The position numbers and the translations under genes are program-made. Shown here in pieces: positions 1 through 9,447 of a stretch of DNA of 45,063 bases (its first letter is position 1; every line of letters starts with the position of its first letter). The notes under the pieces were generated by a model. That model was not told the DNA's origin. It made no database searches and saw only the letters and a list, made by a program, of their open reading frames with translations. Source of the stretch: Fimbriimonadaceae bacterium (lineage in GTDB: Bacteria > Armatimonadota > Fimbriimonadia > Fimbriimonadales > Fimbriimonadaceae); contig JALOLT010000022.1 of NCBI GenBank assembly GCA_025455775.1, positions 1 to 45,063 of the forward strand, read 5' to 3'.

Positions 1-1
1 T

Positions 2-1282
2 GAGGCCGTGAAGACTGCTCCCAAGAGTCCAATCCCTTTAATTCCTGGCAAGGAGAGCGAAGAGATCAAGTATGTGGTGTTTATTACGAAGGAAAACCAT
101 ACATTCGATGGAATCTTCGGTGGTCTCAAGGGCTCAGTGAGTGAACCAGACTACGCAGAGTATGGTCGAAACGGATGGATTCGGGAAAAGGGCAAAGAGG
201 AGCGAGTGCCGATTATGCCTAACCATATCAATCTGGCGGAAAAGTGGGCCATAAGCGATAACTTCTACATGGAACCCCAAGCCAGTGGGGACGGCCACCG
301 CTGGTTGGTTGGCGTCTATCCCAGCTATTGGACAACAAGAGTTTTCTATTCTGGTTGGAACTTTGCCCCGAACAACGAGGTAAAGGGTCGCCTGACGAGC
401 ATGGGTTCGAACGGATCACAGATTCCCGAAGACTATTTGGAAAATGGCTCGATGTGGGAGCACTTTGACCGCGCTGGAATCACCTTCCGGAACTACGGCG
501 AGGGCTACGAGTTTCCGGCTCAAGCAGAACCAAACAATCCTCCCAGATCTGGCTCGTATCTGGTCGTGAATCACCCCTTGAACAAGGTGCTGTGGGAGAA
601 CACAGACTGGGGATACCCGATGTACAACACAAACATTCCGGACATTGCTAGGGTGGAGTGGTTTAAGGAGGATATTGAAAAGAACTTCCGGGCAAAAGGC
701 AAGCCTCTGCCCCGCTTTATGAACCTGACCTTGTGTAACGACCATGGCGATCGGGCAAGGCCGAACGACGGTTATCCCTTTGTCTGCAGCTACATGGCAG
801 ATAATGATCTTGCTCTAGGGCGGCTCGTAGAATACTTGTCTCAGCAGCCGGAATGGAAAAACATGGCGATCTTTGTCACTCAAGACGACCCAGGTGGGGA
901 CAATGACATGATCGATCGACACCGTTCCTTTGTTTTGGCGATCAGCCCCTACGCGAAGAAGGGATATGTGAGCAAGGATCACACCTCGATCATGTCGATT
1001 CTCAAGACCATCTACCTGATCTTTGGTATGGGGCCGAACAACCAGTTTGATGCTCTGGCGACAGATCTCAGAGATATGTTCACGGCAGAGCCGGATTTTG
1101 CGAGTTACGTTCACGAGAATAGCGATCCAAGGGTCTTTGTTGACAAAGATGCTTACAATCCCAACGATCCTTCCTGGGCAAGCAAGAAAAAGTACATGCA
1201 GCCAGGCGTCAGGATGGATGACCCTAAGTTCATTGACTGGCTGCGAGACCAGCCGACAGGGGAGCCAATCAAGAAGCCTTGA
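2..1282 (+). CDS. Phosphoesterase/alkaline phosphatase-like protein, 5'-truncated
   Basis: The reading frame is open to the left edge of the window, so the N-terminus is missing; the first possible in-window start is a GTG at position 8. The protein starts its recognisable domain with a KENHTFDGIFGG motif, the metal-site start of the acid phosphatase/phospholipase C family (Pfam Phosphoesterase), followed by PNH and SDNFYME segments and a later TQDDPGG segment typical of the same fold. Proteins of this type often carry an N-terminal YncE-like beta-propeller; whether this one does cannot be seen. It probably hydrolyses phosphate esters outside the cytoplasm. The substrate is unknown. The family call is fairly secure; the substrate and localisation are inference. 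Confidence 0.8.
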   Translation, partial: EAVKTAPKSPIPLIPGKESEEIKYVVFITKENHTFDGIFGGLKGSVSEPDYAEYGRNGWIREKGKEERVPIMPNHINLAEKWAISDNFYMEPQASGDGHRWLVGVYPSYWTTRVFYSGWNFAPNNEVKGRLTSMGSNGSQIPEDYLENGSMWEHFDRAGITFRNYGEGYEFPAQAEPNNPPRSGSYLVVNHPLNKVLWENTDWGYPMYNTNIPDIARVEWFKEDIEKNFRAKGKPLPRFMNLTLCNDHGDRARPNDGYPFVCSYMADNDLALGRLVEYLSQQPEWKNMAIFVTQDDPGGDNDMIDRHRSFVLAISPYAKKGYVSKDHTSIMSILKTIYLIFGMGPNNQFDALATDLRDMFTAEPDFASYVHENSDPRVFVDKDAYNPNDPSWASKKKYMQPGVRMDDPKFIDWLRDQPTGEPIKKP

Positions 1283-1292
1283 GGGTTTGTTT

Positions 1293-2543
1293 TCACTGCG
1301 ACTGGCTGAGCCAATCTTCAGCAGCTGTTTCGCCTGCGACGTAGCCAGTGGCCCAGGCAGCCTGCAAGTTGTAGCCTCCGACTGGGCCTGCAATGTCTAA
1401 GACTTCGCCGCAAAGGTAGAGGCCTGGGCAGAGATTGCTCCTCATCGAGTGGGGATCGACTTCTGAGAGGGTGACTCCTCCAGCGACGCACTCGCCCTTT
1501 TCCAAGGGGACGCGGCTGACGGTGCCGATGGGCCAGGCTTTGATCGTCTCAACGAGGAGATTCAACGCCTTCTTGCTGACGGACTGGCCAGTTTCTTCTG
1601 GTGAGATCTTCGCCTGATCAAGGAGCTCCTTCTCGAGGCTTTCTGGAACCAGGCCACGGATGCCATTTTTGACGAGCTTTTTTTGATTCTCCTGTTTCCA
1701 GGTCATCCATCTGGCTTGGATTTGTTCGAAGGTGAAGTCTGGGACGAGGTCTACTTCGAGATTGGCAGGGCCACTGGGCCAGTTTTCCGCGACGACGCGC
1801 GAGATGCCAAGCACGGTAGGGCCGCTGACGCCACGGTGGGTAAAGAGCAAATCTCCTCTCCAACGGGCGAGTTCTTTCCCCTTCAGCCTTGCCTTTAGGA
1901 CGATGTCGCGGAGGGCAACCCCTGCTTTAAGTTCCATCCCTGCGAGTTCGAGTTCCATTGGGGCGAGGGCAGCCAGGATCGGGACGATCGTGTGACCCAG
2001 TTGGGTCGCCCAGGGCCACCCGTCGCCGGTGGTTCCGCTCTTGGGATAGCTGGAGCCCCCGACACAGAGGATCACGTGTTGGCTTTCAAAGGTGTGGCGA
2101 TTGGTTTCGATGTGGAAGCCATTCTCTTGGGCGGTGATGGTTTGAACAGGAGTGTTTCGGTGGATCGTCACTCCTTGTTCGTTCAGATAGGTTTCAAGGA
2201 TTGCGACGACGTCCTTTGCCGTTTGGTGGGTAGGGAAGATCCTGCCGTCAGCTCGCGTGTAGACCTCGAGCCCTCTTGAGGTCAGCATTTCGACGACATC
2301 TTGGGGACGCCAACGGTAGCAGGCTGGCCGAATGAACCTGGCTTCGTTGGGGCGGAAGGCGCGCAAGACGTCCTCGAGAGGGCCATCGTGGGTGATATTG
2401 CACTTCCCCCCGCCGCTGATGAGAATTTTTGTCCCAATCCGATCCGTTTTTTCCAGAAGGACGACTTTCGCTCCCATCTGGGCCGCCCGCCAAGACGCCA
2501 TGATGCCAGCGGCTCCGGCTCCGATGACGATGATGGGTTTCAT
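1293..2543 (-). CDS. BaiN/HI0933-family FAD-dependent oxidoreductase
   Basis: A 416-residue flavoprotein. The N-terminus holds the dinucleotide-binding motif GAGAAGIMAS, then an LLEKTDRIGTKILISGGGKCN segment that is the family signature (RxGxKxxxSGGGRCN), and the C-terminus has the second FAD-contact region with LCGEVLDIAGPVGGYN. This matches the YhiN/BaiN/HI0933 group, whose physiological substrates are mostly unknown. I take the ATG at 2543 rather than longer options because it overlaps the kdsA stop as TGATG, which indicates translational coupling, and because the FAD motif then begins within the first 15 residues. Length is normal for the family. Confidence 0.88.
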   Translation of the reverse strand: MKPIIVIGAGAAGIMASWRAAQMGAKVVLLEKTDRIGTKILISGGGKCNITHDGPLEDVLRAFRPNEARFIRPACYRWRPQDVVEMLTSRGLEVYTRADGRIFPTHQTAKDVVAILETYLNEQGVTIHRNTPVQTITAQENGFHIETNRHTFESQHVILCVGGSSYPKSGTTGDGWPWATQLGHTIVPILAALAPMELELAGMELKAGVALRDIVLKARLKGKELARWRGDLLFTHRGVSGPTVLGISRVVAENWPSGPANLEVDLVPDFTFEQIQARWMTWKQENQKKLVKNGIRGLVPESLEKELLDQAKISPEETGQSVSKKALNLLVETIKAWPIGTVSRVPLEKGECVAGGVTLSEVDPHSMRSNLCPGLYLCGEVLDIAGPVGGYNLQAAWATGYVAGETAAEDWLSQSQ

Positions 2544-3361
2544 CAAAAGAGTTGACGCACCTTGTGGAGGGCGACGAGCTGTTGCAGGAGTTCGGAGGCT
2601 CGGTCGAGCGGCCACTGAGTGGCAGAATCGCTGAGCGCCCTTTCCGGATTTGGGTGGACTTCGAGAAATAGTGCGTCAATGCCGACCGCGATGGCGGCTC
2701 TTGCCATGGCGGGAATCGACTCTCGAACCCCACCAGTTTGGATGCCTTGGCCGCCTGGTCTTTGGGCAGAGTGGGTGGCGTCAAAGCAGACAGGAACTCC
2801 TAGGTTTCTCATTGTTTCGAGTCCCGGCATGTCGACGATGAGGGTGTTGTATCCGAAACTTGTGCCACGCTCGGTGAGCATGATTCCATCCGCGGCATGG
2901 GAGAGGAGCTTATCAACGATGTTTTTGGTATCACTTGGGGCCAGGAATTGTCCTTTCTTGACGTTGACTGGAATCTTGGTTTCTGCGGCTGCGGCGAGCA
3001 GGTCTGTTTGGCGGCAGAGGAAGGCGGGGATTTGTAGCATGTCCACGACTTCTGCCGCGATTTCTGCCTGCTCTGGGAGGTGGATATCGGTTGTCACTGG
3101 CAGGCTGAATTGCTCTTTAATGTCGGCGAGGATCGCGAGCCCTTCATCGATTCCTGCCCCTCTGGTGCTTGAGCCGGACGTTCGGTTTGCCTTGTCGAAG
3201 CTAGCTTTGAAGATGTAGCCGATCCCGAGTTGCTGGCAGATTTCCTGCATGGTGCCAGCCACCTGGTGGCAGAGTTCCCGGCTCTCTGCAAGGCAGGGGC
3301 CAGCGATGACCACGAGGTTACCTGTGCCAATTTTTACGCCATCGACTTCGATCTTTCTCAT
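2543..3361 (-). CDS. kdsA: 3-deoxy-8-phosphooctulonate synthase (KDO8P synthase)
   Basis: This enzyme condenses phosphoenolpyruvate with arabinose 5-phosphate to make KDO 8-phosphate, the first dedicated step toward the KDO of lipopolysaccharide. The sequence shows the AGPC(x)2ES motif near residue 20, the FDKANRTS active-site segment and the CFDATHS segment near residue 195, over about 272 residues, the normal length. The Cys in AGPC (residue 23) is the metal ligand of the metal-dependent class; the E. coli type has Asn there. The ATG at 3361 is preceded by a TTG at 3364, so the start is uncertain by one codon. It lies 8 bases after dsbD and overlaps the flavoprotein gene. Its presence argues for an outer membrane with LPS. 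Confidence 0.95.
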   Translation of the reverse strand: MRKIEVDGVKIGTGNLVVIAGPCLAESRELCHQVAGTMQEICQQLGIGYIFKASFDKANRTSGSSTRGAGIDEGLAILADIKEQFSLPVTTDIHLPEQAEIAAEVVDMLQIPAFLCRQTDLLAAAAETKIPVNVKKGQFLAPSDTKNIVDKLLSHAADGIMLTERGTSFGYNTLIVDMPGLETMRNLGVPVCFDATHSAQRPGGQGIQTGGVRESIPAMARAAIAVGIDALFLEVHPNPERALSDSATQWPLDRASELLQQLVALHKVRQLF

Positions 3362-3368
3362 CAAGTCT

Positions 3369-5390
3369 CTAGTTTAGACTGGCACCCTTGGCGGTACCCC
3401 GGTCTAGCCACGTGATGAACTCTTGGTTGCTGAGTGACATGCCTTGGAAAATGTCCAGCACCTGCATGTCGGGAGTCATGATAACGTAGACAGGATTTGT
3501 GCTCGACTTGGTGAGCTTTTCACGCAGGGCAGCGTTCGCTCGATCTTCGGCAAGGTCGCGGTCGGTGTAGAGCTCCAGGGGCACCATTGATTCGATGCGC
3601 TTGCGAACCTCGGGGGTGGGGAAGACTTCGCCTTCCATCACGCGGCAGTTCGTGCAGGTGACTCCGGTGAAATTGACGAAGATCAGCTTGCCTTCGGCTC
3701 TGGCTTTGGTTTGGGCTTCTTCCACTTTGTGCTGCCAGGCGATGGCTCCGGCAGCGGCTTGTCTTCCTGGGTAGGGGTTTGGCGGGAGGAACCCTGCCAG
3801 GTTACCGAGTCTGGAATTGCCGGGGATGGCCCCGAGGAGAAACACGACGATGGCCACGTTGACAAAGGCGATCGCCATGCGGGCAGGGCCAATTTTGACG
3901 TCGGTTTCTTTTGGAAGGCGGAACCAGCCAAAGAGGTAGGCGGTCGCAGCAGCGATGATCGCGACCCAGAGGGCGAGGAAGACTTCCCGCGTGATCCAAC
4001 CGAGCTGAAGCGTCAGGTCAACGTTGCTGATGAACTTGACGGCAGCCGCCAGTTCCAAAAATCCCATGTAGGCCTTGACAGAGACAAGCCATCCTCCCGC
4101 TTTCGGGAGCTTAGTCATGTATTGTGGAAGGAGGGCTAGGGCAAAGAAGGGGATGGCGAAGGCAAGGGAGAAGGCCCCCATCCCGAGAACAGGGAACAAC
4201 CAGTCATTCGTTGCGGCAGCGGTTGCCAGGAGAGTGCCGACGAAGGGAACTGTGCAGGTGAAGGTCGTGAGGCTGAAGACGAGCCCCATCAGAATCGGGC
4301 CAATGAGACTTTGTTGATTGGAAGCTTTTTGCACTTTGCCGACCCAGGCTTGGGGGACAGCGAGCTCATAGACGCCAAAGAGGTTGAGGGCAAGGGCAAT
4401 GAAGAGCAGAGCTAACAAGCCGTTCACGACTGGGTGAGCAGCAAGAGCCTGAATGCCTGCTGCGCTAAAGATCGCCGTGACAACAACCCCCAAGCCGACG
4501 AAGGTACCGATAATGCCGAGGCAGTAAGCCAGGGCCCCCGTCAGGTTAGTTTTCTTCTTGCCGTCAGTGGTCGAGACAGCTCCTTGGCCCTTGGTGAAAA
4601 AGCTGACTGTGATCGGGATCATTGGCCAGACACAGGGTGTGAGGAGAGCCAGCAATCCTGCGACAAAGGAGAGACCGAGAAAGGGAATGAGTCCCTGGTC
4701 TCGAGCTTGGTTGATTGCTTTGACTGTGTCGTCGGTTGGAACTGCCCCGGCACCGCTTGGAACCGAAGGTGTGTCTGCTTGGGCATCAGAAGCCAAAGCT
4801 GTTTCGTCGCGAGGAGGGACGTAGTTGCTTGTTTGGGGGGGGACGTCTGTTTGGGCCGCCAGGAATTCAGGGTTGGCTGGCCCAGGTTCGACGGTAAAGG
4901 GAATCTCGAGGGTCGCTCTCGCGGGGGGGTCGCAGCTCCTGGCATCGCAGGCTTGAGATCGGATGATGAGGCTGGCCACTTGGTTTCCGGTTGCGTTTGG
5001 GGCCACCTTTACCGGCATAGCGACGACGATCTCCCCTTCAAAAGTGATGACGTTGGCTTTGAATCCCCGGTCGTACTTCTTGATTCCCTCTGGTTCGAGG
5101 AACTTGAGGGCTTCTCCCGGCTTCCCGTCGCCATCTGGCAAAAGGGGTTGCCCTTCTTCCAGTCGGCCAGAAAGGGAAATCCACTCTCCCTGTAGCTGTC
5201 CGGAATAGATATGCCAGCCCTCCTGAATCTTGCCAGTAACGATAATCTGGGCAGATTCTCCTGCACGAACCGTTTCACGATTCAGCTTGGCGCTCCACTC
5301 AACTTTTGGGGCTGGTTGGGCCAAGGCGAGGCTGGTCACGAAGGTGACGAGCGTGAGGAGAAGGATTTTCAGGGTGGGATTGAGCCGCAT
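3369..5390 (-). CDS. dsbD: Thiol:disulfide interchange protein DsbD-like
   Basis: A 673-residue membrane protein that would carry electrons from cytoplasmic thioredoxin across the inner membrane to periplasmic thiol proteins. A signal peptide (residues 1-25) is followed by a DsbD-alpha type domain with a Cys pair at 148 and 153, then a membrane domain with the two conserved cysteines in LTPCVWPMIP (C253) and TFTCTVPF (C379), and a C-terminal thioredoxin-like domain with the active-site CTNC (C579, C582). All three redox centres are therefore present. Length is slightly above the E. coli protein, mainly through a Pro/Ala/Asp-rich linker at about 175-225. It heads a cluster with kdsA and the flavoprotein. 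Confidence 0.93.
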   Translation of the reverse strand: MRLNPTLKILLLTLVTFVTSLALAQPAPKVEWSAKLNRETVRAGESAQIIVTGKIQEGWHIYSGQLQGEWISLSGRLEEGQPLLPDGDGKPGEALKFLEPEGIKKYDRGFKANVITFEGEIVVAMPVKVAPNATGNQVASLIIRSQACDARSCDPPARATLEIPFTVEPGPANPEFLAAQTDVPPQTSNYVPPRDETALASDAQADTPSVPSGAGAVPTDDTVKAINQARDQGLIPFLGLSFVAGLLALLTPCVWPMIPITVSFFTKGQGAVSTTDGKKKTNLTGALAYCLGIIGTFVGLGVVVTAIFSAAGIQALAAHPVVNGLLALLFIALALNLFGVYELAVPQAWVGKVQKASNQQSLIGPILMGLVFSLTTFTCTVPFVGTLLATAAATNDWLFPVLGMGAFSLAFAIPFFALALLPQYMTKLPKAGGWLVSVKAYMGFLELAAAVKFISNVDLTLQLGWITREVFLALWVAIIAAATAYLFGWFRLPKETDVKIGPARMAIAFVNVAIVVFLLGAIPGNSRLGNLAGFLPPNPYPGRQAAAGAIAWQHKVEEAQTKARAEGKLIFVNFTGVTCTNCRVMEGEVFPTPEVRKRIESMVPLELYTDRDLAEDRANAALREKLTKSSTNPVYVIMTPDMQVLDIFQGMSLSNQEFITWLDRGTAKGASLN

Positions 5391-5539
5391 GGGATAAGGT
5401 TTGCCTCTCGGGGCGTCCGGTCAGTTTAATTCATCTCGCAAGGTACCAGTTCCAGGCCCCCTGGTGAAACCGGTCGTTCGGCAGACGGCGGGATGGAATG
5501 TGTGGTCACAGCTACCCCAGGTATAAGAGGGAGCGGCTC

Positions 5540-7951
5540 ATGGAAAAAATCCTCGTCATTGGGAGTGGCCCGATCATCATTGGGCAAGCGGCAGAGTTCG
5601 ACTACGCTGGGACTCAGGCCTGTAAGAGTCTTCGCGAGGAAGGTTACAAGGTCGTTTTGATCAATAGTAACCCAGCCACGATCATGACGGACGAGGAGAC
5701 GGCGGATGCTGTTTATATTGAGCCCCTGACTCCGGAGTTCTGCGAGAGGGTGATTGCCCAGGAAAGACCAGAAGGTCTGTTGCCAACCCTGGGGGGGCAA
5801 ACGGGACTTAACCTCGCGAGTCAGCTCGCTCAGCTCGGCATCTTGGAAAAATACAATGTGAAGTTGCTCGGGACCCAGCTTGAGGCGATCCGGAAGGCAG
5901 AGGATCGCGAGCTGTTTCGGTCTCTAATGAGGCAGATCAAAGAGCCTGTGCCTGAGAGTTGGATCGTCGAGTCGGAGGCAGACCTCGAAGCCTTGCTCGA
6001 TGTTGTTCCTTTTCCTTGCATCGTGCGCCCAGCCTATACTCTGGGTGGGACAGGGGGGGGAATCGCGCGCAACCATCAGGAACTGTGGGAGATTGGTCGC
6101 AAGGGACTGAAACTCTCTATGCGTTCCCAGCTGATGGTGGAGCGGAGCCTGTTGGGGTGGAAGGAAGTCGAGTATGAGGTCATGAGGGATAGCCGAGGGA
6201 CTTGCATCACGGTCTGTAACATGGAGAATCTGGATCCGATGGGGGTTCATACAGGGGACTCAATCGTGGTGGCCCCGAGCCAGACCCTTAGCGACATCGA
6301 GTACCACATGTTGCGAACTGCCTCGCTCAAGATCATCGATGCCTTGGGAATTGAAGGGGGCTGCAACGTACAGCTTGCGGTGAACCCAGATAGCTTCGAC
6401 TATTACATTATCGAGGTCAACCCTCGCGTAAGCCGATCCTCTGCTTTGGCAAGCAAGGCGACTGGCTATCCGATCGCAAGGGTCGCAGCAAAGATCGCGG
6501 TGGGTAAAACGCTGGATGAGATCGAGAATGCGGTCACGAAAACGACGAAAGCTTGCTTCGAACCAGCGCTTGACTATTGTGTTGTCAAGATTCCTCGCTG
6601 GCCCTTTGACAAGTTTTCGAGTGGGGATCGGAGCCTTTTCACCCAGATGAAAGCGACTGGCGAAGTTATGGCGATCGATCGAACCTTTGAGGCGGCTTTG
6701 ATGAAAGCGATTCGGGGACTTGAAGTCAAGTCAAAGGATCTGCGTCACGATAAGTTCATGGGTTATCGCACAGTCAGTTCGAGTGAGATCCCAGAGGAAG
6801 CTGTGCGGCAGGGAGATTCGCTGGTTTTCACAGTTTGGTTGGATGACGCACTTCCCCCAGAGGTGGCTTTGCCGCTCCTCAGCGAAAGGAAGGCGGAAAT
6901 CGAGAAGGCGAAGAGGCGGGGCGAGGAAGTCTCTTTCGTGCATCGGGTGGCGATGAACAAGCTCGACAGGGTGCTTGATGAAGGGAGAGGCGTGTGTCTG
7001 CTCCGCGATCGGGAAGTGGCGAAGTCCATTGCGGAAACATTGGGAGACCTTCACGGTGTTTTGGCTTATTGCGTGATGCCAAACCACATTCACGTGATGG
7101 CGAGCCCACTTGTCACAGAGTCAGAGGTACGCCAGGCCCTCCATGCCGCAGGTCACGAACTGGTCTGGTCTGACCAGAGCGTTGTACTCCCAGTCGAGGA
7201 CGACGAGACTTTTCGCCACGCCTTAGACTCGATCGAAAGCAACCCAGTCAGAGCGGGGCTCTTTGATTGGCCCTGGCAAACCAGAAACAGCCCTGTGTAC
7301 CGTCGGGCATTGACAGAGGGAAAAATGGCAGACGAGGATTTGCGCCAACACCTGCGATACCCGACTGACGAGCGACTTTGGGCCTTGGCTGAGGCTTTGC
7401 GGCGAGGTTGGGATCACGAGACTGTTTATGAGCTCTGTAAGGTCGATCACTGGTTTCTGCAGAAGCTCACGAACCTCTTGGGGATTGAGCAACGACTGAT
7501 CCAGGCAAAGGAGACTGCGGGCCGCTCGGAGCCTTTGCTCGATTTGGTGAAGGAAGCCTTTTTGATCGGCTTCCCGAGTCCGTCTATCCTGAATCTGATG
7601 GGTTTGACCCCAGGGGTTCAGAAGGCGATTGCTGAGGTCTTGGCCGTGAGTGAGAAGCCGTTGGATGATTTGCCAGAGGAGCCTCCGGTCATGTTGCCGG
7701 GGATTGGGGTTGTTTCTGTGTCTTCGTCTGGCTCGACAGCTCTGAAGGCAATGGAGCGACTGAGAGCGGAAGCCGGTGGCTTGGATCCTGCCTTTTTGAT
7801 GGAGGCGGCAAGGGCTGTGAACCAGGTTAAGGTCGAGCCAGTTTTTAAAATGGTGGATACCTGTGCCGGTGAGTTCGAGTCGGCGACTCCTTATTACTAC
7901 AGTACTTTTGAACAGGAGAACGACTTCTTGGCTGGCTCGTCGCAAGGTTAG
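5540..7951 (+). CDS. carB: Carbamoyl-phosphate synthase large subunit, N-terminal half, with an in-frame RAYT transposase-like domain
   Basis: CarB makes carbamoyl phosphate for pyrimidine and arginine synthesis. Residues 1-400 are the first ATP-grasp half ([50 protein letters not shown]). Residues from about 597 are the oligomerisation domain ([16 protein letters not shown] up to [18 protein letters not shown]), where the frame stops. The second ATP-grasp half and the allosteric domain are absent, so this is a carB1-type half gene; split large subunits are known in some bacteria and archaea. Between the two CarB domains sits about 188 residues that belong to a different family (see the separate entry). 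Start chosen at ATG 5540 because AAGAGGGAG lies just upstream; an upstream in-frame start at 5498 has no family support. The second half is not in this window. Confidence 0.9.
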   Translation: MEKILVIGSGPIIIGQAAEFDYAGTQACKSLREEGYKVVLINSNPATIMTDEETADAVYIEPLTPEFCERVIAQERPEGLLPTLGGQTGLNLASQLAQLGILEKYNVKLLGTQLEAIRKAEDRELFRSLMRQIKEPVPESWIVESEADLEALLDVVPFPCIVRPAYTLGGTGGGIARNHQELWEIGRKGLKLSMRSQLMVERSLLGWKEVEYEVMRDSRGTCITVCNMENLDPMGVHTGDSIVVAPSQTLSDIEYHMLRTASLKIIDALGIEGGCNVQLAVNPDSFDYYIIEVNPRVSRSSALASKATGYPIARVAAKIAVGKTLDEIENAVTKTTKACFEPALDYCVVKIPRWPFDKFSSGDRSLFTQMKATGEVMAIDRTFEAALMKAIRGLEVKSKDLRHDKFMGYRTVSSSEIPEEAVRQGDSLVFTVWLDDALPPEVALPLLSERKAEIEKAKRRGEEVSFVHRVAMNKLDRVLDEGRGVCLLRDREVAKSIAETLGDLHGVLAYCVMPNHIHVMASPLVTESEVRQALHAAGHELVWSDQSVVLPVEDDETFRHALDSIESNPVRAGLFDWPWQTRNSPVYRRALTEGKMADEDLRQHLRYPTDERLWALAEALRRGWDHETVYELCKVDHWFLQKLTNLLGIEQRLIQAKETAGRSEPLLDLVKEAFLIGFPSPSILNLMGLTPGVQKAIAEVLAVSEKPLDDLPEEPPVMLPGIGVVSVSSSGSTALKAMERLRAEAGGLDPAFLMEAARAVNQVKVEPVFKMVDTCAGEFESATPYYYSTFEQENDFLAGSSQG
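6764..7327 (+). other. RAYT (REP-associated tyrosine transposase, HUH) domain inserted in carB
   Basis: Residues 409-596 of the CarB half do not belong to CarB. They read as a RAYT/Y1-transposase domain: an [15 protein letters not shown] start, a [13 protein letters not shown] segment, the HUH motif in [12 protein letters not shown] (His516, His518) and the NPVRAGL motif. In the usual family motif YIxxNPVRAGL the Tyr is the catalytic nucleophile; here the aligned residue is Ser564 ([11 protein letters not shown]). The stretch from VW to NPVRAGL has the same length as in typical family members, so the substitution is not an alignment slip. The helix usually found between HUH and VW is shorter by roughly 20 residues. 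The frame is continuous on both sides and no terminal repeats are seen, so I read this as a fixed, probably catalytically dead domain. Confidence 0.82.
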
Positions 7952-8119
7952 GGCTTCACAAAGAGGTTGGGGAACTGTATTAATTAACGGCTTTACCTGT
8001 GTGTCGTTGTTCGTGGATAAGAGCGCCTCTCTGTCTCCCTTTACCTGGTATTTATACTGGGGGAAAGGGCGAGGGATGGGGGGCTCCAAATCACGGGACG
8101 GCACTGTTGGGTGGATGAA

Positions 8120-8155
8120 GAAATGGGGCTGCCTCTTTTGAGACAGCCCCATTTC
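8120..8155. terminator. Hairpin between convergent genes, probable terminator
   Basis: GAAATGGGGCTG (8120-8131) and CAGCCCCATTTC (8144-8155) form a perfect 12-bp stem; three further CTC/GAG pairs can form around a TTTT loop. It lies between the carB half gene (plus) and the Spy-like gene (minus), 18 bases past the stop of the latter. The T-tract is weak on both sides, so termination strength is uncertain. Confidence 0.65.
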
Positions 8156-8172
8156 TCGGCAAGATTGCCAGC

Positions 8173-8667
8173 TTAGTTTCCGCCGCCAGTCGATCCGCCG
8201 CCACGGCGTCCGCCACCTTGGCCTCCTTGACGACCGCCCTGTTGCTCGCGGAGTTTGCGAATCTCAGCTTGCATCTTGGTTTGATACTCCTTGAACTTGG
8301 CATCGCCCAAGATCTTTTTCATGCCATCCTCGCGCTTCTTTTGGATCTTCTGCATCTCGGCTCGCAGGCCTTCTCGATCCACGTTTTGGCCTTGCCCTTG
8401 GAACTTCTTGCGAAGGTTTTCTCGATCCTTTTGTATTTCAGCGTTGAGTTTGGTCAGCTGTTCCTTTTGGGTGGCAGTCAAGTTGAGGCTTTCGAGAACC
8501 TTCTTCTCAATTTCTGCCATCCGCTGCTGGCCTTGCTGGCCTTGGCGTCCCGGTTGGCCTTGACCTTGGCGGCCGCCCTGTCCTGGTCCCGCATTTTGAG
8601 CAAAAGCTGTGGTGACCATCGCGCTTGCGACTGCGAGTGCTAAAAGGGTGGTGATCAGTTTGTTCAT
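8173..8667 (-). CDS. Spy/CpxP-like periplasmic protein with Gln/Gly-rich ends
   Basis: A 164-residue exported protein. A signal peptide ends at about residue 23 (AFA). The central helical part carries an LTATQKEQLTKL segment resembling the LTxxQ motif of the Spy/CpxP family, which act as periplasmic chaperones or stress sensors. On either side are low-complexity tracts: Gly/Gln-rich at about 27-47 and Gly/Arg-rich at the C-terminus. The helical core is highly charged (Lys, Glu, Arg), as in this group. The LTxxQ family is loosely defined, so the function is inferred by type only. Confidence 0.65.
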   Translation of the reverse strand: MNKLITTLLALAVASAMVTTAFAQNAGPGQGGRQGQGQPGRQGQQGQQRMAEIEKKVLESLNLTATQKEQLTKLNAEIQKDRENLRKKFQGQGQNVDREGLRAEMQKIQKKREDGMKKILGDAKFKEYQTKMQAEIRKLREQQGGRQGGQGGGRRGGGSTGGGN

Positions 8668-8764
8668 TTTTTCCGTTCCTCTATCTCAGTGGAATGGTGG
8701 TAGAAACGACGTACGATCAGAAGTGTTCAGTAGGCCTAGGAAAAAGGCTGCTTTTCTTGGGAGT

Positions 8765-9367
8765 TCAGGCGCGGATTCTCTGGGATGAGGAGCGCGGGGG
8801 AGTGCGTCTTGCGCGGATTTCCCGCTCGGCAAGCTCCATGAATTGGTTTTGATCAATCCTGGCAAACTCTTCTGCGTAGATTCTGCTGTAGAGGACGTAC
8901 GTCTCTTGTCCGACGATATCCCGGAAGGCTGCCGCGTAAGTTTTTGTTTCTCGTTGAATTCGGTCTGAGGCTCTGCGCCTCCCTTCGTCGTTTGTCGCGC
9001 TGGACACCATGATCATCGCCTTTTCCATGGCAGACTCGTAGTTGCGATCCAGCGTTTGAACTCTGCGTCTTGCCTCCCGGCGGAGTTCCAGTCGAACCAT
9101 CGAATTCCTGTGAGCTTCACGGAAGACAAGAAAAGAGGTTCGCATGACGAGTTCGCCCCGGTTGACTGCGTCGGCTGGTTCGCCCCGAGAAGGGGCGGTC
9201 ATCGCAGGGGGCATGGTTGCGTTACTTTGTGCCAGGCGCAGTGGCGGAAGGTCAGGCTGGGGATTGATGCCAAGGACTTGGCTGAGAGCCACAGTTGCCA
9301 AGAGCCCGCCCAAGAGAAGTGCTGCGGCAGTCTTTAATGGTCTATTTTGTCCAAATCTGCTCTTCAT
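8765..9367 (-). CDS. Unknown membrane-anchored or exported helical protein
   Basis: A 200-residue protein of no family I recognise. From the chosen ATG at 9367 it begins with a basic stretch and a hydrophobic segment (residues about 11-27, TAAALLLGGLLATVALS), read as a signal anchor or signal peptide. The rest, after a Pro-rich linker, is strongly charged and predicted helical (many Arg/Glu, for example EAHRNSMVRLELRREARRR). A longer frame reaching 9481 would place the hydrophobic segment internally and is not supported. It could be a periplasmic or inner-membrane structural protein. It lies between the Spy-like gene and the MlaF-like gene, both on the same strand. Confidence 0.6.
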   Translation of the reverse strand: MKSRFGQNRPLKTAAALLLGGLLATVALSQVLGINPQPDLPPLRLAQSNATMPPAMTAPSRGEPADAVNRGELVMRTSFLVFREAHRNSMVRLELRREARRRVQTLDRNYESAMEKAMIMVSSATNDEGRRRASDRIQRETKTYAAAFRDIVGQETYVLYSRIYAEEFARIDQNQFMELAEREIRARRTPPRSSSQRIRA

Positions 9368-9447
9368 GCCCTCTCGCTCACTCCAAATATGACGGAATCT
9401 AAGAGTGCAGTGTACCAGTAAGCCTGTCATTTCTACCAAGCGTTTGA

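Noticed and set aside
4434-5195. 253-residue frame on the plus strand inside dsbD
   Set aside because: It is antisense to a well-supported membrane protein, has no domain and its composition is that of a codon shadow.
6764-7327. RAYT as a recent, separate insertion sequence interrupting carB
   Set aside because: No terminal repeats, no target duplication, no stop codons, the reading frame is intact on both sides and the catalytic Tyr is lost.
7223-8152. 309-residue minus-strand frame opposite the carB half gene
   Set aside because: It runs antisense to the CarB oligomerisation domain and into the gap. No family features and no ribosome site.
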